This document shows positions 49,541 through 58,334 of a stretch of DNA of 64,000 nt, one piece after another. The notes under the pieces are model-generated. The model did not search any database and was not told the origin of the DNA. It worked only from the letters and a program-made list of their open reading frames with translations. Made by a program: the position numbers and the translations under genes. The DNA is from Ketobacter sp. MCCC 1A13808 (GTDB taxonomy: Bacteria; Pseudomonadota; Gammaproteobacteria; Pseudomonadales; Ketobacteraceae). Location: the NCBI RefSeq assembly GCF_009746715.1, contig NZ_VRKW01000005.1:62001-126000 (forward strand), in the 5' to 3' direction. The stretch's first letter is position 1, and the number at the start of each line of letters is the position of its first letter.

Positions 49541-50530
49541 ATGTTAGATACCAAACCCCTGTTGTTCCGCTCTGGTCATCAGTTTCCGGATATTCAGCGC
49601 AAAGAGCTCAGCATTCTCCAGGTTAATCTGGGTTATCGTTGCAATCTGAGTTGTACCCATTGCCACGTCAATGCCGGTCCCAAGCGGACCGAAGAAATGT
49701 CCTGGGATGGCATTCAGCAGGTACTGGAGGTATTAAAGAAGCGATCTTTTCAGACTCTGGACCTGACCGGAGGAGCGCCGGAAATGCATCCCCATTTCAG
49801 ATATCTGGTGGAGCAGGCAGTCGTGCTGGGCACGGAGGTTATCGACCGTTGTAACCTGACCATTTTAATGGAGCCGGGATACGAAGACATGGCCTGTTTT
49901 CTGGCGCAGCAACGGGTGCGTGTGGTGGCCTCGTTACCTTGCTACAGTGAAAGCAATGTTGATGCGCAGCGGGGCAAGGGGGTATTTCATGATTCGATTG
50001 AAGGCTTACGTGTGTTAAACCAGCTCGGTTATGGCAAGGCGGATACCGGCCTTATTTTGGATTTAGTGTATAACCCGGGTGGTGCCTTTTTGCCTCCTCC
50101 GCAACAGCGACTGGAACAGGATTACAAACAGCATTTGCTGAATGAATTCGGCATTGAATTTAATCACTTGCTGACATTGGCGAATATGCCGATCAGTCGT
50201 TTCGGTAGCATGTTGTTATCGAAGGGGTGGTACGAAGACTACATGCAGTTGCTGCATGATAACTATAAAGCGGAAAACCTGGACGGATTAATGTGTAAGA
50301 GCACGGTCAGCGTGGACTGGCAGGGTAATCTGTACGATTGTGATTTTAATCAGATGTTGGAGCTGCCAATGCGGACGCAAATGCCGCGCATGATGCAGGG
50401 GGGAATTCGAACTGCCCGGCTCAGCGATCTGTTGGAAACCGATTACAACGGCAACCCGATTGCGGTTGCTGACCATTGTTTTGGTTGTACGGCAGGGCAG
50501 GGCAGTAGTTGTGGCGGCGCGTTAGGTTAG
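49541..50530 (+). CDS. arsS: Radical SAM / Cys-rich domain protein, ArsS-like
   Basis: The 329-residue radical SAM enzyme belongs to the family annotated as arsenosugar biosynthesis ArsS (TIGR04167). The 4Fe-4S motif CNLSCTHC (Cys-x3-Cys-x2-Cys) lies near residue 35-42. The C-terminal Cys-rich domain ends HCFGCTAGQGSSCGGALG; some family members have selenocysteine here but this one has cysteine. AAAGGA lies about 10 bases before ATG 49541. Two glycosyltransferase genes follow as one unit. No ArsM-type arsenite methyltransferase is seen in the window, so the true substrate is open. Confidence 0.87.
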   Translation: MLDTKPLLFRSGHQFPDIQRKELSILQVNLGYRCNLSCTHCHVNAGPKRTEEMSWDGIQQVLEVLKKRSFQTLDLTGGAPEMHPHFRYLVEQAVVLGTEVIDRCNLTILMEPGYEDMACFLAQQRVRVVASLPCYSESNVDAQRGKGVFHDSIEGLRVLNQLGYGKADTGLILDLVYNPGGAFLPPPQQRLEQDYKQHLLNEFGIEFNHLLTLANMPISRFGSMLLSKGWYEDYMQLLHDNYKAENLDGLMCKSTVSVDWQGNLYDCDFNQMLELPMRTQMPRMMQGGIRTARLSDLLETDYNGNPIAVADHCFGCTAGQGSSCGGALG

Positions 50531-50545
50531 TAGCAGGTTACTGAG

Positions 50546-51244
50546 ATGACATCAGATTGTCTGCTTGGGACGGTTGTGATTCCGGTGCTGAACGAAGCCC
50601 AACAAATGGACCACCTGTTGCTGGACGTTCTGACCAAAACCGGGGGGCGTTGGCACGTCATAGTGGTGGACGGTGGCAGTCGGGATGCTACCGTCGGCAT
50701 TACTAAGCGGTATCCGGTGGAATTGCTCTCGGCTCCTGCGGGAAGGGCATTTCAAATGAACATGGGTGCCAGTCGTGCTAAGGGTGAACTGGTTCTGTTT
50801 TTGCACGCGGATACCCGTTTACCCATGCAGTTCAATACGCATATGGAGCACTTCATGGCGGGTCCCCTCGTCTGGGGCCGATTTAATGTGCGTCTGGATT
50901 CCGCGGGCTATCGACTGCGTGTGGTTGCCAACCTAATGAATCTTCGCTCCCGGATCAGCGCGATAGCCACAGGAGATCAGGCGATTTTTATGAAGCTGGA
51001 TACGTTCAGGGAAATCAGCGGATTTGATGAGATTCCACTGATGGAAGACATTGATATCAGCAAGCGTCTTAAACAGTTAAGCAGGCCCTTCTGCATCGCT
51101 GACCCGGTTGTGACTTCCAGCCGGCGCTGGCAGCAGGACGGCGTGGTCTACACGATTTTACTAATGTGGTTTATGCGGCTGGCCTATTGGCTGGGGGTTT
51201 CTCCTCAGCGCCTTTGGCGTTGGTATTACGGGAATTCATTATGA
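50546..51244 (+). CDS. Glycosyltransferase, TIGR04283 family
   Basis: The 232-residue GT2-fold enzyme has VIPVLNEAQQMDHLL at the N-terminus, VVDGGSRDATVG (about 38-49) and LFLHADTRLP (about 92-101), the acidic metal-binding region. The C-terminus is hydrophobic (VYTILLMWFMRLAYWLGV). It lies 15 bp after the ArsS-like gene and overlaps the next gene by four bases (ATGA). Family members usually sit beside ArsS and TIGR04282 proteins. Confidence 0.88.
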   Translation: MTSDCLLGTVVIPVLNEAQQMDHLLLDVLTKTGGRWHVIVVDGGSRDATVGITKRYPVELLSAPAGRAFQMNMGASRAKGELVLFLHADTRLPMQFNTHMEHFMAGPLVWGRFNVRLDSAGYRLRVVANLMNLRSRISAIATGDQAIFMKLDTFREISGFDEIPLMEDIDISKRLKQLSRPFCIADPVVTSSRRWQQDGVVYTILLMWFMRLAYWLGVSPQRLWRWYYGNSL

Positions 51245-51852
51245 GTACGCTGATTCAGGTATTCGCAAAGGCGCCATTAGCCGGAAGGGTTAAAACCCGC
51301 ATTGCGAAAACGCTGGGTGAGACCGCCGCGTTAAATCTGCATAAATTATTGTGTGATCATATTATACAGGTTGCCCAGACATCCCAGGCCGACGAAGTGG
51401 AAATCTGGACCACGGAGCCGAATGCCTATTTTGATGTTTTCGCAGCACCGGTCTGGATACAGCAAGGACGTGAGCTGGGTACCCGCATGTCTTTTTCTTT
51501 ACGTCATGGGTTGTCTCGTTTTGATCGGGTATTGATAATTGGTGGGGATGCCTACTCATTGACACCGGACTATCTTAATCAGGCGTTAAGCGCGTTGCAG
51601 GAAACCGACGTGGTGTTGGGGCCGGCAGAAGACGGCGGCTACGTGTTGGTAGGCGCCACGCAGACTTGGCCTGTATTATTCCAGAAGGTGCCCTGGGGTA
51701 CGGCGGACGTAATGGGGGCGACGTTGGATATCATGTTAGCGAACGGCATCGGATTTCACCTTTTGCCGGAGCAATGGGATATTGATACCCTGGACGACTT
51801 GCGGAAGCACGCGCCTGATTTACTGCAACAATTAGAGGATACAATTAACTGA
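51241..51852 (+). CDS. Glycosyltransferase, TIGR04282 family
   Basis: From ATG 51241, overlapping the previous stop, the protein has 203 residues. It has the nucleotidyltransferase-like N-terminus VFAKAPLAGRVKTRIAKTLG (about 6-25) and GPAEDGGYVLVG (about 123-134). The family's usual GSDCP metal motif reads GGDAYSL here, a deviation. It ends with an 8-bp overlap into the convergent ycgR gene. Confidence 0.87.
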   Translation: MSTLIQVFAKAPLAGRVKTRIAKTLGETAALNLHKLLCDHIIQVAQTSQADEVEIWTTEPNAYFDVFAAPVWIQQGRELGTRMSFSLRHGLSRFDRVLIIGGDAYSLTPDYLNQALSALQETDVVLGPAEDGGYVLVGATQTWPVLFQKVPWGTADVMGATLDIMLANGIGFHLLPEQWDIDTLDDLRKHAPDLLQQLEDTIN

Positions 51853-52612
51853 GCTGTCGGCTTTTTCTCTGCATATCCGTCAAAAACCGGTTCAGCGTGC
51901 GTTGGGTGTTACCGTCCAGTTCAGTGAATTGAACTCCAAGGTAGGTCACTTTGCGTTCTTGTTCCACTTGCCAGTGCATCAGCTTGCCACCACAGACAAT
52001 AGGCGTACCGTCACTCAGTACCAGGTGGCAGGCACTGTAGATCTCGCCGCGTTCGGGTTTGGGGTCTAAAAACCCCTGTATTTTTACCCGCATACCGCTG
52101 GCGGACAGATCCACCAGTCCACCGCTCAAGGTGGGGTTGCTATCATGAGTGAGTGTGACTTTGATGGATGATATCTGGCTGAGTTTAACCCGGAAAGCGT
52201 CCCGCAATTGAACTTGCTCTATCCCTTTCGGAAAACTAAACCAATGCAGGTCTTCGCTGCGGCTAGGGTCTTTGTCGTTATATAAGGCTTCGAACTGATG
52301 ACGAATGCCCTGATGGGTTAGCGAAAATCGCACTTTAACCCCGGGCATCATTAGAGCATTGGCTTCTTTTGGTAGAAACGCATCACAGGCAAAGCGGTGG
52401 GCATCGGGATCGACATCCACTATGCCGCTATTTAACTTGGCTAAGCGCCGCTTACCTGTGTCCATTACCACAGCGGTAAGAAAATGGTTTTCCCGTAAAT
52501 ACAGTTCCAGCAAATCACTGATACTGTTGCGGCCGTGCTTTATGTTTTTGGACGACCCTTTCTTTTCCTGATGTTCCTGGCCAAATAGCCGATCAATGAG
52601 ACCGTTAATCAT
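51845..52612 (-). CDS. ycgR: c-di-GMP-binding flagellar brake protein, YcgR type
   Basis: The 255-residue protein combines an N-terminal YcgR domain (about 30-125) and a C-terminal PilZ domain. PilZ residues are intact: RDAFR (Arg137 and Arg141) and DLSASG (168-173), so c-di-GMP binding is expected. YcgR slows flagellar rotation when c-di-GMP is high. The gene lies 77 bp downstream of flgN on the same strand, as in Pseudomonas flgM-flgN-ycgR clusters. The RR-GGDEF protein at 26.7 kb is one possible c-di-GMP source. Confidence 0.92.
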   Translation of the reverse strand: MINGLIDRLFGQEHQEKKGSSKNIKHGRNSISDLLELYLRENHFLTAVVMDTGKRRLAKLNSGIVDVDPDAHRFACDAFLPKEANALMMPGVKVRFSLTHQGIRHQFEALYNDKDPSRSEDLHWFSFPKGIEQVQLRDAFRVKLSQISSIKVTLTHDSNPTLSGGLVDLSASGMRVKIQGFLDPKPERGEIYSACHLVLSDGTPIVCGGKLMHWQVEQERKVTYLGVQFTELDGNTQRTLNRFLTDMQRKSRQLS

Positions 52613-52689
52613 GGTGGCTCAACTACCTTTCGTAAAACTCCTTATTGCAAGTCTAGCAGTTCTTCGACAGCTTTCCTCTGGCTGAAATA

Positions 52690-53211
52690 TCAAGCAGTTA
52701 CCAGCATGCGGTGTTCGGCATTCAGGGACTTACGCCCGTTTGCCTGGTAAATGGCGACCTGATTCACGGTGCCCTTGATAATGGTCATCAATCTTTCCAT
52801 GGAATTCTGGGCATGCGCCAGAATTTTGCCATTGACTTTGTTAAGCCGGCCGCAGGTGTTCATGGTGTCAGACAGCGTATCCCAATTCTGGCTGAAACGT
52901 TGCTGCCAGCTGGCCGGAACCTGTTTTAAGAACAGATCAAAGCCGGCTTTGTCCGCGCTAAAGCCCATTTCGGACATGATCTGGCGGCGCTGTTGATCCG
53001 CTTCTTCCAGCTGAATCAAAGAGCGGGTCTTTTGCTTTACCAGTTCACTGTGGGCATTGTATTGCCGTCTTTCCAGGAGTGTTTTTTCCTCCTGTAGAAC
53101 GGTTTTGAGTTGCTGGGCCAGCTGGCAGTCATGCTCAATAACTTTAAGAAGTTGTTGTGCCGCCTGGGGTGAGACCTTCGCGGCCGGTGTTGAGGTTGCC
53201 TGTCTGGACAT
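52690..53211 (-). CDS. flgN: Flagellar export chaperone FlgN
   Basis: FlgN is the cytoplasmic chaperone for hook-filament junction proteins FlgK and FlgL. The 173-residue protein is almost entirely helical, with LLKVIEHDCQLAQQLKTVLQEEKTLLERR near the N-terminus and GRLNKVNGKILAHAQNSMERLM near 120-140, typical of the family. AGGAGT precedes ATG 53211. A perfect sigma-54 motif lies about 42 bp upstream, separate from the flgM promoter. Confidence 0.9.
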   Translation of the reverse strand: MSRQATSTPAAKVSPQAAQQLLKVIEHDCQLAQQLKTVLQEEKTLLERRQYNAHSELVKQKTRSLIQLEEADQQRRQIMSEMGFSADKAGFDLFLKQVPASWQQRFSQNWDTLSDTMNTCGRLNKVNGKILAHAQNSMERLMTIIKGTVNQVAIYQANGRKSLNAEHRMLVTA

Positions 53212-53252
53212 AGTGACTCCTGTGACTGTTCTTTGACAATATTAGAGAATAA

Positions 53253-53267
53253 GCAATGGTTGTGCCA
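53253..53267 (-). promoter_or_regulatory. Sigma-54 promoter of flgN
   Basis: On the minus strand the sequence reads TGGCAC-AACCA-TTGC, a perfect -24/-12 element. Transcription would start near 53241, about 30 bases before flgN. It lies in the 176-bp gap between flgM and flgN. Confidence 0.82.
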
Positions 53268-53387
53268 AAGGTAGAAAAGGGGAGTCGGAAGGGGGAATGA
53301 ATTGGGCGGTTTGGGTCAGCCGGTTTATCGGGATCCACCAAGGGAGAGTTTAGATGGGAGCAGAGTAGAGAGCAGGGCGACTCACTA

Positions 53388-53699
53388 TTAAAATAACGAA
53401 TCGCTTTCCAGCATCTTTGCAGCCGTTGCTTGAGCATCCACTTTATAGCTGCCATCGGCAATCGCAGCGCGTAATGCTTCAACTCTGGATTGGTTCACCG
53501 GGGTTTCCAAGTCGATGTCTTTACTAATTCGGTTAAGCGTCTGGCCTTCGGCACTGATACGGACGGTTTCACCTGAAGGTTTTGCCGGATTATTCGATTC
53601 GTCAGGCTGGGAAACAGGGGACGAAACGACTTTTTGTGCGTTGCGGGCCTTAGAGGAATTGGCCTGACTGCTATTTAACCCATTGATATCCATAGCCAT
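53388..53699 (-). CDS. flgM: Anti-sigma-28 factor FlgM
   Basis: FlgM binds FliA until it is exported through the completed hook. The 103-residue protein has a disordered polar N-terminus (MAMDINGLNSSQANSSKARN) and the conserved C-terminal FliA-binding part VNQSRVEALRAAIADGSYKVDAQATAAKMLESD. AGAAGG lies nine bases before the ATG. A sigma-28 promoter is visible upstream, giving the usual feedback on late genes. Confidence 0.93.
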   Translation of the reverse strand: MAMDINGLNSSQANSSKARNAQKVVSSPVSQPDESNNPAKPSGETVRISAEGQTLNRISKDIDLETPVNQSRVEALRAAIADGSYKVDAQATAAKMLESDSLF

Positions 53700-53738
53700 G
53701 TTACTGTGCCTTCTGTTTTTATTGCTGTCTTACTTTAT

Positions 53739-53765
53739 GTATCGACCGCAACAGCTAGAACTTTA
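53739..53765 (-). promoter_or_regulatory. Sigma-28 (FliA) promoter of flgM
   Basis: On the minus strand TAAA and GTCGATAC are separated by exactly 15 bases, matching TAAA-N15-GCCGATAA at 10 of 12 positions. Transcription would start about 30 bases before flgM. Confidence 0.78.
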
Positions 53766-53816
53766 GCCAAATTAATACACGAATTTTTAATCGCTGCCAA
53801 TAATCTTATCGGCAGC

Positions 53817-54584
53817 TTAAAGGCTGACTTTAATGCGTCCGGGCCCGCTAATGCGGCCTTCGACCACTTTCTCTGTGTTGGCGTTTTTGACGCGTATGAG
53901 CTCGCCGTAGGCGCCGTCTTCCATCGAAACGCCGGTGGTGCGGATATTCAGCCCTGGGCCTTCGGCAATGATCACCACTTTCTCGCCCCGGTTGATCATC
54001 TTAACCGGGTCCATTAAAGAAGAATTGAGTACTTGCCCTGCGGAGATGGGACGCTTGGCAACAAAGCCGTTGACCTGTTCTGCTGCGCTAAAATAGCCGC
54101 CATACAGCAGACTAACGTCCCGTGTTTCGATACTGATGTCGCCCGCGCTTAAATGGGTGCCCTTGGCGATAGGGCCGCTGGCAATCACCACCTTGGCAAA
54201 TGCTTGAATAGTAACAGGCACATGGATCGCCCAGGGCTCATCGCCATTACATTCCACGCGCATAGTGAGACGGCCGTAGTTGCGGTTGCGTGGACGGTGT
54301 TGGATATCCAGAGGCGCATTACAGCGACTCAGGCGTAGGCGGGGATCAACCGGTTGGATGCTGATATCGTAGCTTTCATAGGTATCCCCCTGTATTTCCT
54401 TCGCATAATGCTGAATTGATTGGTCGACCTGGGTGTGCAGTGTCGCCGGAGTGACGGGCTGCTCATCGGTTGGTGACTGTGTAAAACCCGTGGTAGCGCC
54501 TAAACTACTCAATAGCCACGTTGCCAGAACAGCCAGGTACCGTCCCGCTTTGTACGCTAAAATTTGTGGGGCCATGCTGTTCAT
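53817..54584 (-). CDS. flgA: Flagellar basal body P-ring assembly chaperone FlgA
   Basis: FlgA is a periplasmic chaperone needed for P-ring (FlgI) assembly. The 255-residue protein has an N-terminal signal peptide (AGRYLAVLATWLLSSLGATTGF), a middle domain with RLRLSRCNAPLD, and a C-terminal SAF domain (about 130-250) with VIASGPIAKGTHLSAGDI and GRISGPGRIKVSL at the end. A near-consensus sigma-54 site lies upstream. It is divergent from cheV, as in Pseudomonas. Confidence 0.93.
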   Translation of the reverse strand: MNSMAPQILAYKAGRYLAVLATWLLSSLGATTGFTQSPTDEQPVTPATLHTQVDQSIQHYAKEIQGDTYESYDISIQPVDPRLRLSRCNAPLDIQHRPRNRNYGRLTMRVECNGDEPWAIHVPVTIQAFAKVVIASGPIAKGTHLSAGDISIETRDVSLLYGGYFSAAEQVNGFVAKRPISAGQVLNSSLMDPVKMINRGEKVVIIAEGPGLNIRTTGVSMEDGAYGELIRVKNANTEKVVEGRISGPGRIKVSL

Positions 54585-54676
54585 TTAATTTATTTGACCT
54601 ATTCTGAATGAAGTGGTGAGTGGATCAATTCAGGTCGCCGGTTTCTTGACGAACCACCGCGTTAAGGTAGTAGCAA

Positions 54677-54691
54677 GCAAACACCGTGCCG
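54677..54691 (-). promoter_or_regulatory. Sigma-54 promoter of flgA
   Basis: On the minus strand the sequence reads CGGCAC-GGTGT-TTGC, one mismatch from TGGCAC-N5-TTGC. Transcription would start about 80 bases before flgA. Confidence 0.68.
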
Positions 54692-54734
54692 GAATATTGA
54701 TGCGGTTTAAGTAGAAGCGAATTGGAGTTTGAGT

Positions 54735-55676
54735 ATGGCCGGTGTTCTTGATTCTGTTGATCAGCGAACCAAACTGGTAGGACAGAACCGGTTAGAGCTG
54801 TTGTTGTTTCGTTTGGCCGATGATCAAATTTATGGCATCAACGTTTTTAAAGTCCGTGAAGTATTGCAGTGTCCGAAGCTGACGGCCATTCCGCAACGTA
54901 ACCCAGTGGTCAGAGGGATTGCGCATATTCGAGGCGGCACCATTTCTGTGATGGATATGAACCTGGCGATGGGTAATGCGCCGTTGGATGATATTGAAAA
55001 CTGCTTCGTGATTATCTCGGAATACAATATGGCAGTGCAGGGTTTTTTGGTGAAAGCGGTGGAACGTATCGTAAACCTGAATTGGGGAAATATACACCCG
55101 CCACCCAAGGGAGCAGGCAAAGGTAATTATCTTACTGCGGTTACCGAAGTCGATAACCGTATCGTAGAAATTATTGACGTGGAAAAGATTTTGTCTGAGG
55201 TTTCCCCGCTCGAGGAAACCATTTCTGATCAGATATTGAAGGAAGAATCGGTGATTCAGGCCGCATCCAAAGAGTTGGCGGTATTAATTGCAGATGACTC
55301 CAGTGTGGCGCGGAAACAAATCAAACGATGCGTAGAGAAAGTGGGTGTGCGAACTCACTTGGTCGCAGATGGGCGACAAGCATTAAACCATTTGCGTGAT
55401 TTGTTGGATCAAGGCGAGTCGATCTCTGATCACTATATTATGTTGATTTCAGATATCGAAATGCCTGAAATGGACGGATATACCCTTACCGCATCGATTA
55501 AGGAAGATCCCAGGATGCAAGATCTGCATATTCTTTTGCACACGTCATTAAGCGGAATATTTAACGAGGCAATGGTAAAGCGGGTGGGAGCGGATAATTT
55601 TTTAGCGAAGTTCAAACCCGACAGCCTCGCCAACCTGGTACAGCAACAAGTCGATCGAACGTTGGAAGGCCGGTAA
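54735..55676 (+). CDS. cheV: Chemotaxis coupling protein CheV
   Basis: CheV links receptors to CheA and carries a receiver domain that may act in adaptation. The 313-residue protein has a CheW-like domain (about 18-160; LLLFRLADDQIYGINVFKVREVL) and a receiver domain (about 185-313) with Asp240 in LISDIEMPEMDGY. GGAG at 54724-54727 fits ATG 54735; an in-frame TTG two codons upstream is less likely. cheR follows after 25 bp, the Pseudomonas flgA-cheV-cheR arrangement. Confidence 0.95.
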   Translation: MAGVLDSVDQRTKLVGQNRLELLLFRLADDQIYGINVFKVREVLQCPKLTAIPQRNPVVRGIAHIRGGTISVMDMNLAMGNAPLDDIENCFVIISEYNMAVQGFLVKAVERIVNLNWGNIHPPPKGAGKGNYLTAVTEVDNRIVEIIDVEKILSEVSPLEETISDQILKEESVIQAASKELAVLIADDSSVARKQIKRCVEKVGVRTHLVADGRQALNHLRDLLDQGESISDHYIMLISDIEMPEMDGYTLTASIKEDPRMQDLHILLHTSLSGIFNEAMVKRVGADNFLAKFKPDSLANLVQQQVDRTLEGR

Positions 55677-55701
55677 CATTTTCCGGCCCCGCAACTAAGC
55701 C

Positions 55702-56547
55702 ATGATGTATTCCGGAAAAGACCAGTCTGATTTCGGTAGTAGCGACTATGCGTTGTTTCGTGAGTTTCTTGAGCGTGCGTGCGGCATAGTGCTGGGTGAC
55801 AATAAAAACTACCTGATTGATAGCCGCTTACGTAAACTACTAAAAGAAAACGGAATAAATTCTTTGTCGGAACTGGTGAGGAAGATCGACCGGTTCTCCG
55901 CGTCTGGTCTTCGTCAACAGGTAATTGACGCAATGACCACCAACGAAACCCTTTGGTTCCGGGATCGACACCCTTTCATTTATTTACAGGAACACATACT
56001 GCCTGAGCTGGCGAAAAAGCCAGGGGAAATAGCCATCTGGTGTGCAGCCTGTTCCACCGGACAGGAACCGTATTCCATCTCGATTTGCGTTGAAGAGTTG
56101 CGTAAAAAGAACTTCAGTCTTGTGAACAAGCCTGTGCGTATTCTGGCGACCGACATTTCTGCCAAGGTATTGGATCAGGCGAAAGCCGGAGTATACGAAT
56201 CGTTGGCGTTAAAGCGTGGTATGTCTCAGGAACGGCTCGATCAGCATTTTGGCAAGGAAATCGAAGGTGCCTGGACCATCAAACCGGATATCAAGCGTCG
56301 CATTGATTTCCGGCCCATCAATCTAAAAGATAGTGTTTTAAACGTAGGGCGGTTTGATGTTGTTTTCTGCCGCAACGTATTGATTTATTTCTCCAGCGAT
56401 CTGCAACGCCAAATCATCGGTAATATTCACCGGGTGTTAAACCCCGGCGGCTATTTGTTCCTGGGCGGGTCTGAAGCACCCAAGGGGCTCAACGATCTGT
56501 TCGACATCCATTACTACACGCCCGGTGTGGTCTACATCAAAAAATAG
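55702..56547 (+). CDS. cheR: Chemotaxis protein methyltransferase CheR
   Basis: CheR methylates glutamates of chemoreceptors using SAM. The 281-residue protein has the N-terminal CheR helical domain with MTTNETLWFRD (about 77-87), the SAM-binding WCAACSTGQEPYS (about 113-125), ILATDISAKVL and VVFCRNVLIYF. It follows cheV on the same transcript. Confidence 0.96.
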   Translation: MMYSGKDQSDFGSSDYALFREFLERACGIVLGDNKNYLIDSRLRKLLKENGINSLSELVRKIDRFSASGLRQQVIDAMTTNETLWFRDRHPFIYLQEHILPELAKKPGEIAIWCAACSTGQEPYSISICVEELRKKNFSLVNKPVRILATDISAKVLDQAKAGVYESLALKRGMSQERLDQHFGKEIEGAWTIKPDIKRRIDFRPINLKDSVLNVGRFDVVFCRNVLIYFSSDLQRQIIGNIHRVLNPGGYLFLGGSEAPKGLNDLFDIHYYTPGVVYIKK

Positions 56548-56670
56548 CGGCAATTTCCGATACTGCTGGCGGTTGTTCCATTGCCGCTTTCGGAAACCGA
56601 TTGCCGCAGGCGTTGGTTTTTTGGCACACCTGAAACCTTAACTCATTGAAAATATTACCTAAGCGTTGGT

Positions 56671-56686
56671 TGGCACGGCGGTTGCT
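56671..56686 (+). promoter_or_regulatory. Sigma-54 promoter of flgBCDE
   Basis: TGGCAC-GGCGG-TTGCT is a perfect -24/-12 element, about 70 bp before flgB. Regulation by a FleQ/FleR-type activator is expected in polar-flagellated bacteria. Confidence 0.88.
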
Positions 56687-56754
56687 TTGTACTGTCTGTC
56701 GAGTTAACAACGCCGGTTTATTGGCCGGTAGTCAGAAATAGGTGAGAACAGTAG

Positions 56755-57159
56755 ATGGCAATCAGCATAGATAAACATTTTGGCGTCGCACAGCAAGCGT
56801 TGGAACTGCGTTCCATGCGGGCCAACGTGTTAGCCAACAATATTGCGAATGCGGATACCCCCGGATACAAAGCCCGTGACATCGACTTTCAGGAGATGCT
56901 GAAGTCGCGTCTGGGGGAAACCAGTGACAGCGTTGGTATCAACGGGACTCACTCAGGTCACCAGCTGACTACGCCGCAGGGCAACACCATGACCGGTTTA
57001 AAATTCCGCACCCCGACTCAACCTTCAATCGATGGCAATACAGTGGATGCACAAGTGGAAAAAACTCAGTTCGTGCAGAACACCATTGAGTTCCAGACGG
57101 CGTTTGAATTTATGAACGGTAAAGTGAAATCCCTGCTAACCGCCATTAGAGGTGACTGA
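56755..57159 (+). CDS. flgB: Flagellar basal-body rod protein FlgB
   Basis: FlgB forms the proximal rod. The 134-residue protein has the rod-family N-terminus with RANVLANNIANADTPGYKARD (about 22-42) and a C-terminal helix ending FEFMNGKVKSLLTAIRGD. AGGTGAG precedes the ATG. First gene of flgBCDE, behind a sigma-54 promoter. Confidence 0.96.
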   Translation: MAISIDKHFGVAQQALELRSMRANVLANNIANADTPGYKARDIDFQEMLKSRLGETSDSVGINGTHSGHQLTTPQGNTMTGLKFRTPTQPSIDGNTVDAQVEKTQFVQNTIEFQTAFEFMNGKVKSLLTAIRGD

Positions 57160-57161
57160 TT

Positions 57162-57620
57162 ATGTCCTTAATGAACGTATTTAATATTGCCGGTAGTGGC
57201 ATGAGTGCACAGAGCGTGCGCTTAAACACCATTAGCTCAAACATCGCCAATTCCGACAGTGTAAGCAGTAATACCGAAGAGACCTATCGTGCCCGAGAGC
57301 CTATTTTTCGCGCCCAGATGCAAGCGGCAATGAACGGCCAGTTGGGTGCTGCCGGCGGCTTTGATTTTTCCGGAAGTGGAATGAACAGTGGAGGCGGAGT
57401 ATCGGTTGACGGCATTGTTGAAAGTGATGCGCCCCTTCAGTTGCGTTATGAACCGAATCATCCGATGGCTGACGATGAAGGCTACGTGGCTTATCCCAAT
57501 GTGAACGTAGTTGAGGAGATGGCAAATATGATCAGTGCCTCAAGATCGTTTCAAACCAATGTCGATGTGATGAGCTCGGCCAAACAAATGATGCAACAAG
57601 TTCTGAGCCTGGGCCGCTAA
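57162..57620 (+). CDS. flgC: Flagellar basal-body rod protein FlgC
   Basis: FlgC is a rod subunit. The 152-residue protein begins with the rod-family helix IAGSGMSAQSVRLNTISSNIANSDS and ends with YPNVNVVEEMANMISASRSFQTNVDVM, the conserved C-terminal helix. It begins two bases after flgB. Confidence 0.97.
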   Translation: MSLMNVFNIAGSGMSAQSVRLNTISSNIANSDSVSSNTEETYRAREPIFRAQMQAAMNGQLGAAGGFDFSGSGMNSGGGVSVDGIVESDAPLQLRYEPNHPMADDEGYVAYPNVNVVEEMANMISASRSFQTNVDVMSSAKQMMQQVLSLGR

Positions 57621-57640
57621 GGAAATAGGATTACACGACG

Positions 57641-58318
57641 ATGGCAATTAATAGCGTTGAAAGCAGTAGTGTTCTGGACGATCTGTCGATCAGAAATAAA
57701 AGCACTGAACAAACAGAATCCGCAGCAGATAAAGACATGTTTATGAGCTTGCTGCTGGCCCAGATTAAGAATCAGGATCCACTCAAGCCAACCGACCAGA
57801 CTGACTTTGTTGCCCAGCTTGCTCAATTCAGTTCGCTGGAAGGGATTCAGAATTTAGGTAAATCCGTTGAGAGTATTGGCGATATGTACCGCTCCAGTCA
57901 GGCGTTGCAAGCCACGGCATTGGTGGGTAGGGATGTTTTGGTTCCAAGCAATATCGGTTATCTGGAAGCCGGTAGTGAAATTAGCGGGACGATTCACGGT
58001 GGGCAGGCGGCCGGTGACGTTATGGCGACGGTTAAAGATGCTAACGGTCAGGTGGTGTCAACAATTGATATAGGCAATGTAGGCAGTTACGAAACACCGT
58101 TCAGCTGGGACGGTAAGGACAACATCGGCAATCCGTTGCCGGAAGGTATTTATTCAGTGTCCATTGAAGGCACCATTGCCGGAGAAAATGCAGCGTTGTC
58201 TACCAGTATGTATTGTCAGGTAGGCAGTGTGAGCATTGTGGACAATCAAGGTGGAATGATGCTCAACCTGACCGGTTTAGGTCAGATTGACTCTAACGAA
58301 ATAACAGAATTACGTTAA
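57641..58318 (+). CDS. flgD: Flagellar hook capping protein FlgD
   Basis: FlgD caps the growing hook during FlgE assembly and is later removed. The 225-residue protein has the N-terminal export and capping region DMFMSLLLAQIKNQDPLKPTDQTDFVAQLAQFSSLEGIQNL (about 31-71) and a C-terminal FlgD Ig-like/Tudor domain (GNVGSYETPFSWDGKDNIGNPLPEGIYSV). Lies 20 bp after flgC. Confidence 0.96.
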   Translation: MAINSVESSSVLDDLSIRNKSTEQTESAADKDMFMSLLLAQIKNQDPLKPTDQTDFVAQLAQFSSLEGIQNLGKSVESIGDMYRSSQALQATALVGRDVLVPSNIGYLEAGSEISGTIHGGQAAGDVMATVKDANGQVVSTIDIGNVGSYETPFSWDGKDNIGNPLPEGIYSVSIEGTIAGENAALSTSMYCQVGSVSIVDNQGGMMLNLTGLGQIDSNEITELR

Positions 58319-58334
58319 AAAGCAGGAGAAAGTC

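Noticed and set aside
53270-53390. GGA-rich plus-strand stretch between flgN and flgM considered as a third CsrA-binding RNA
   Set aside because: About six GGA motifs but no hairpin display, no terminator, no GacA box and no good promoter on that strand; the region carries the flgN promoter instead.
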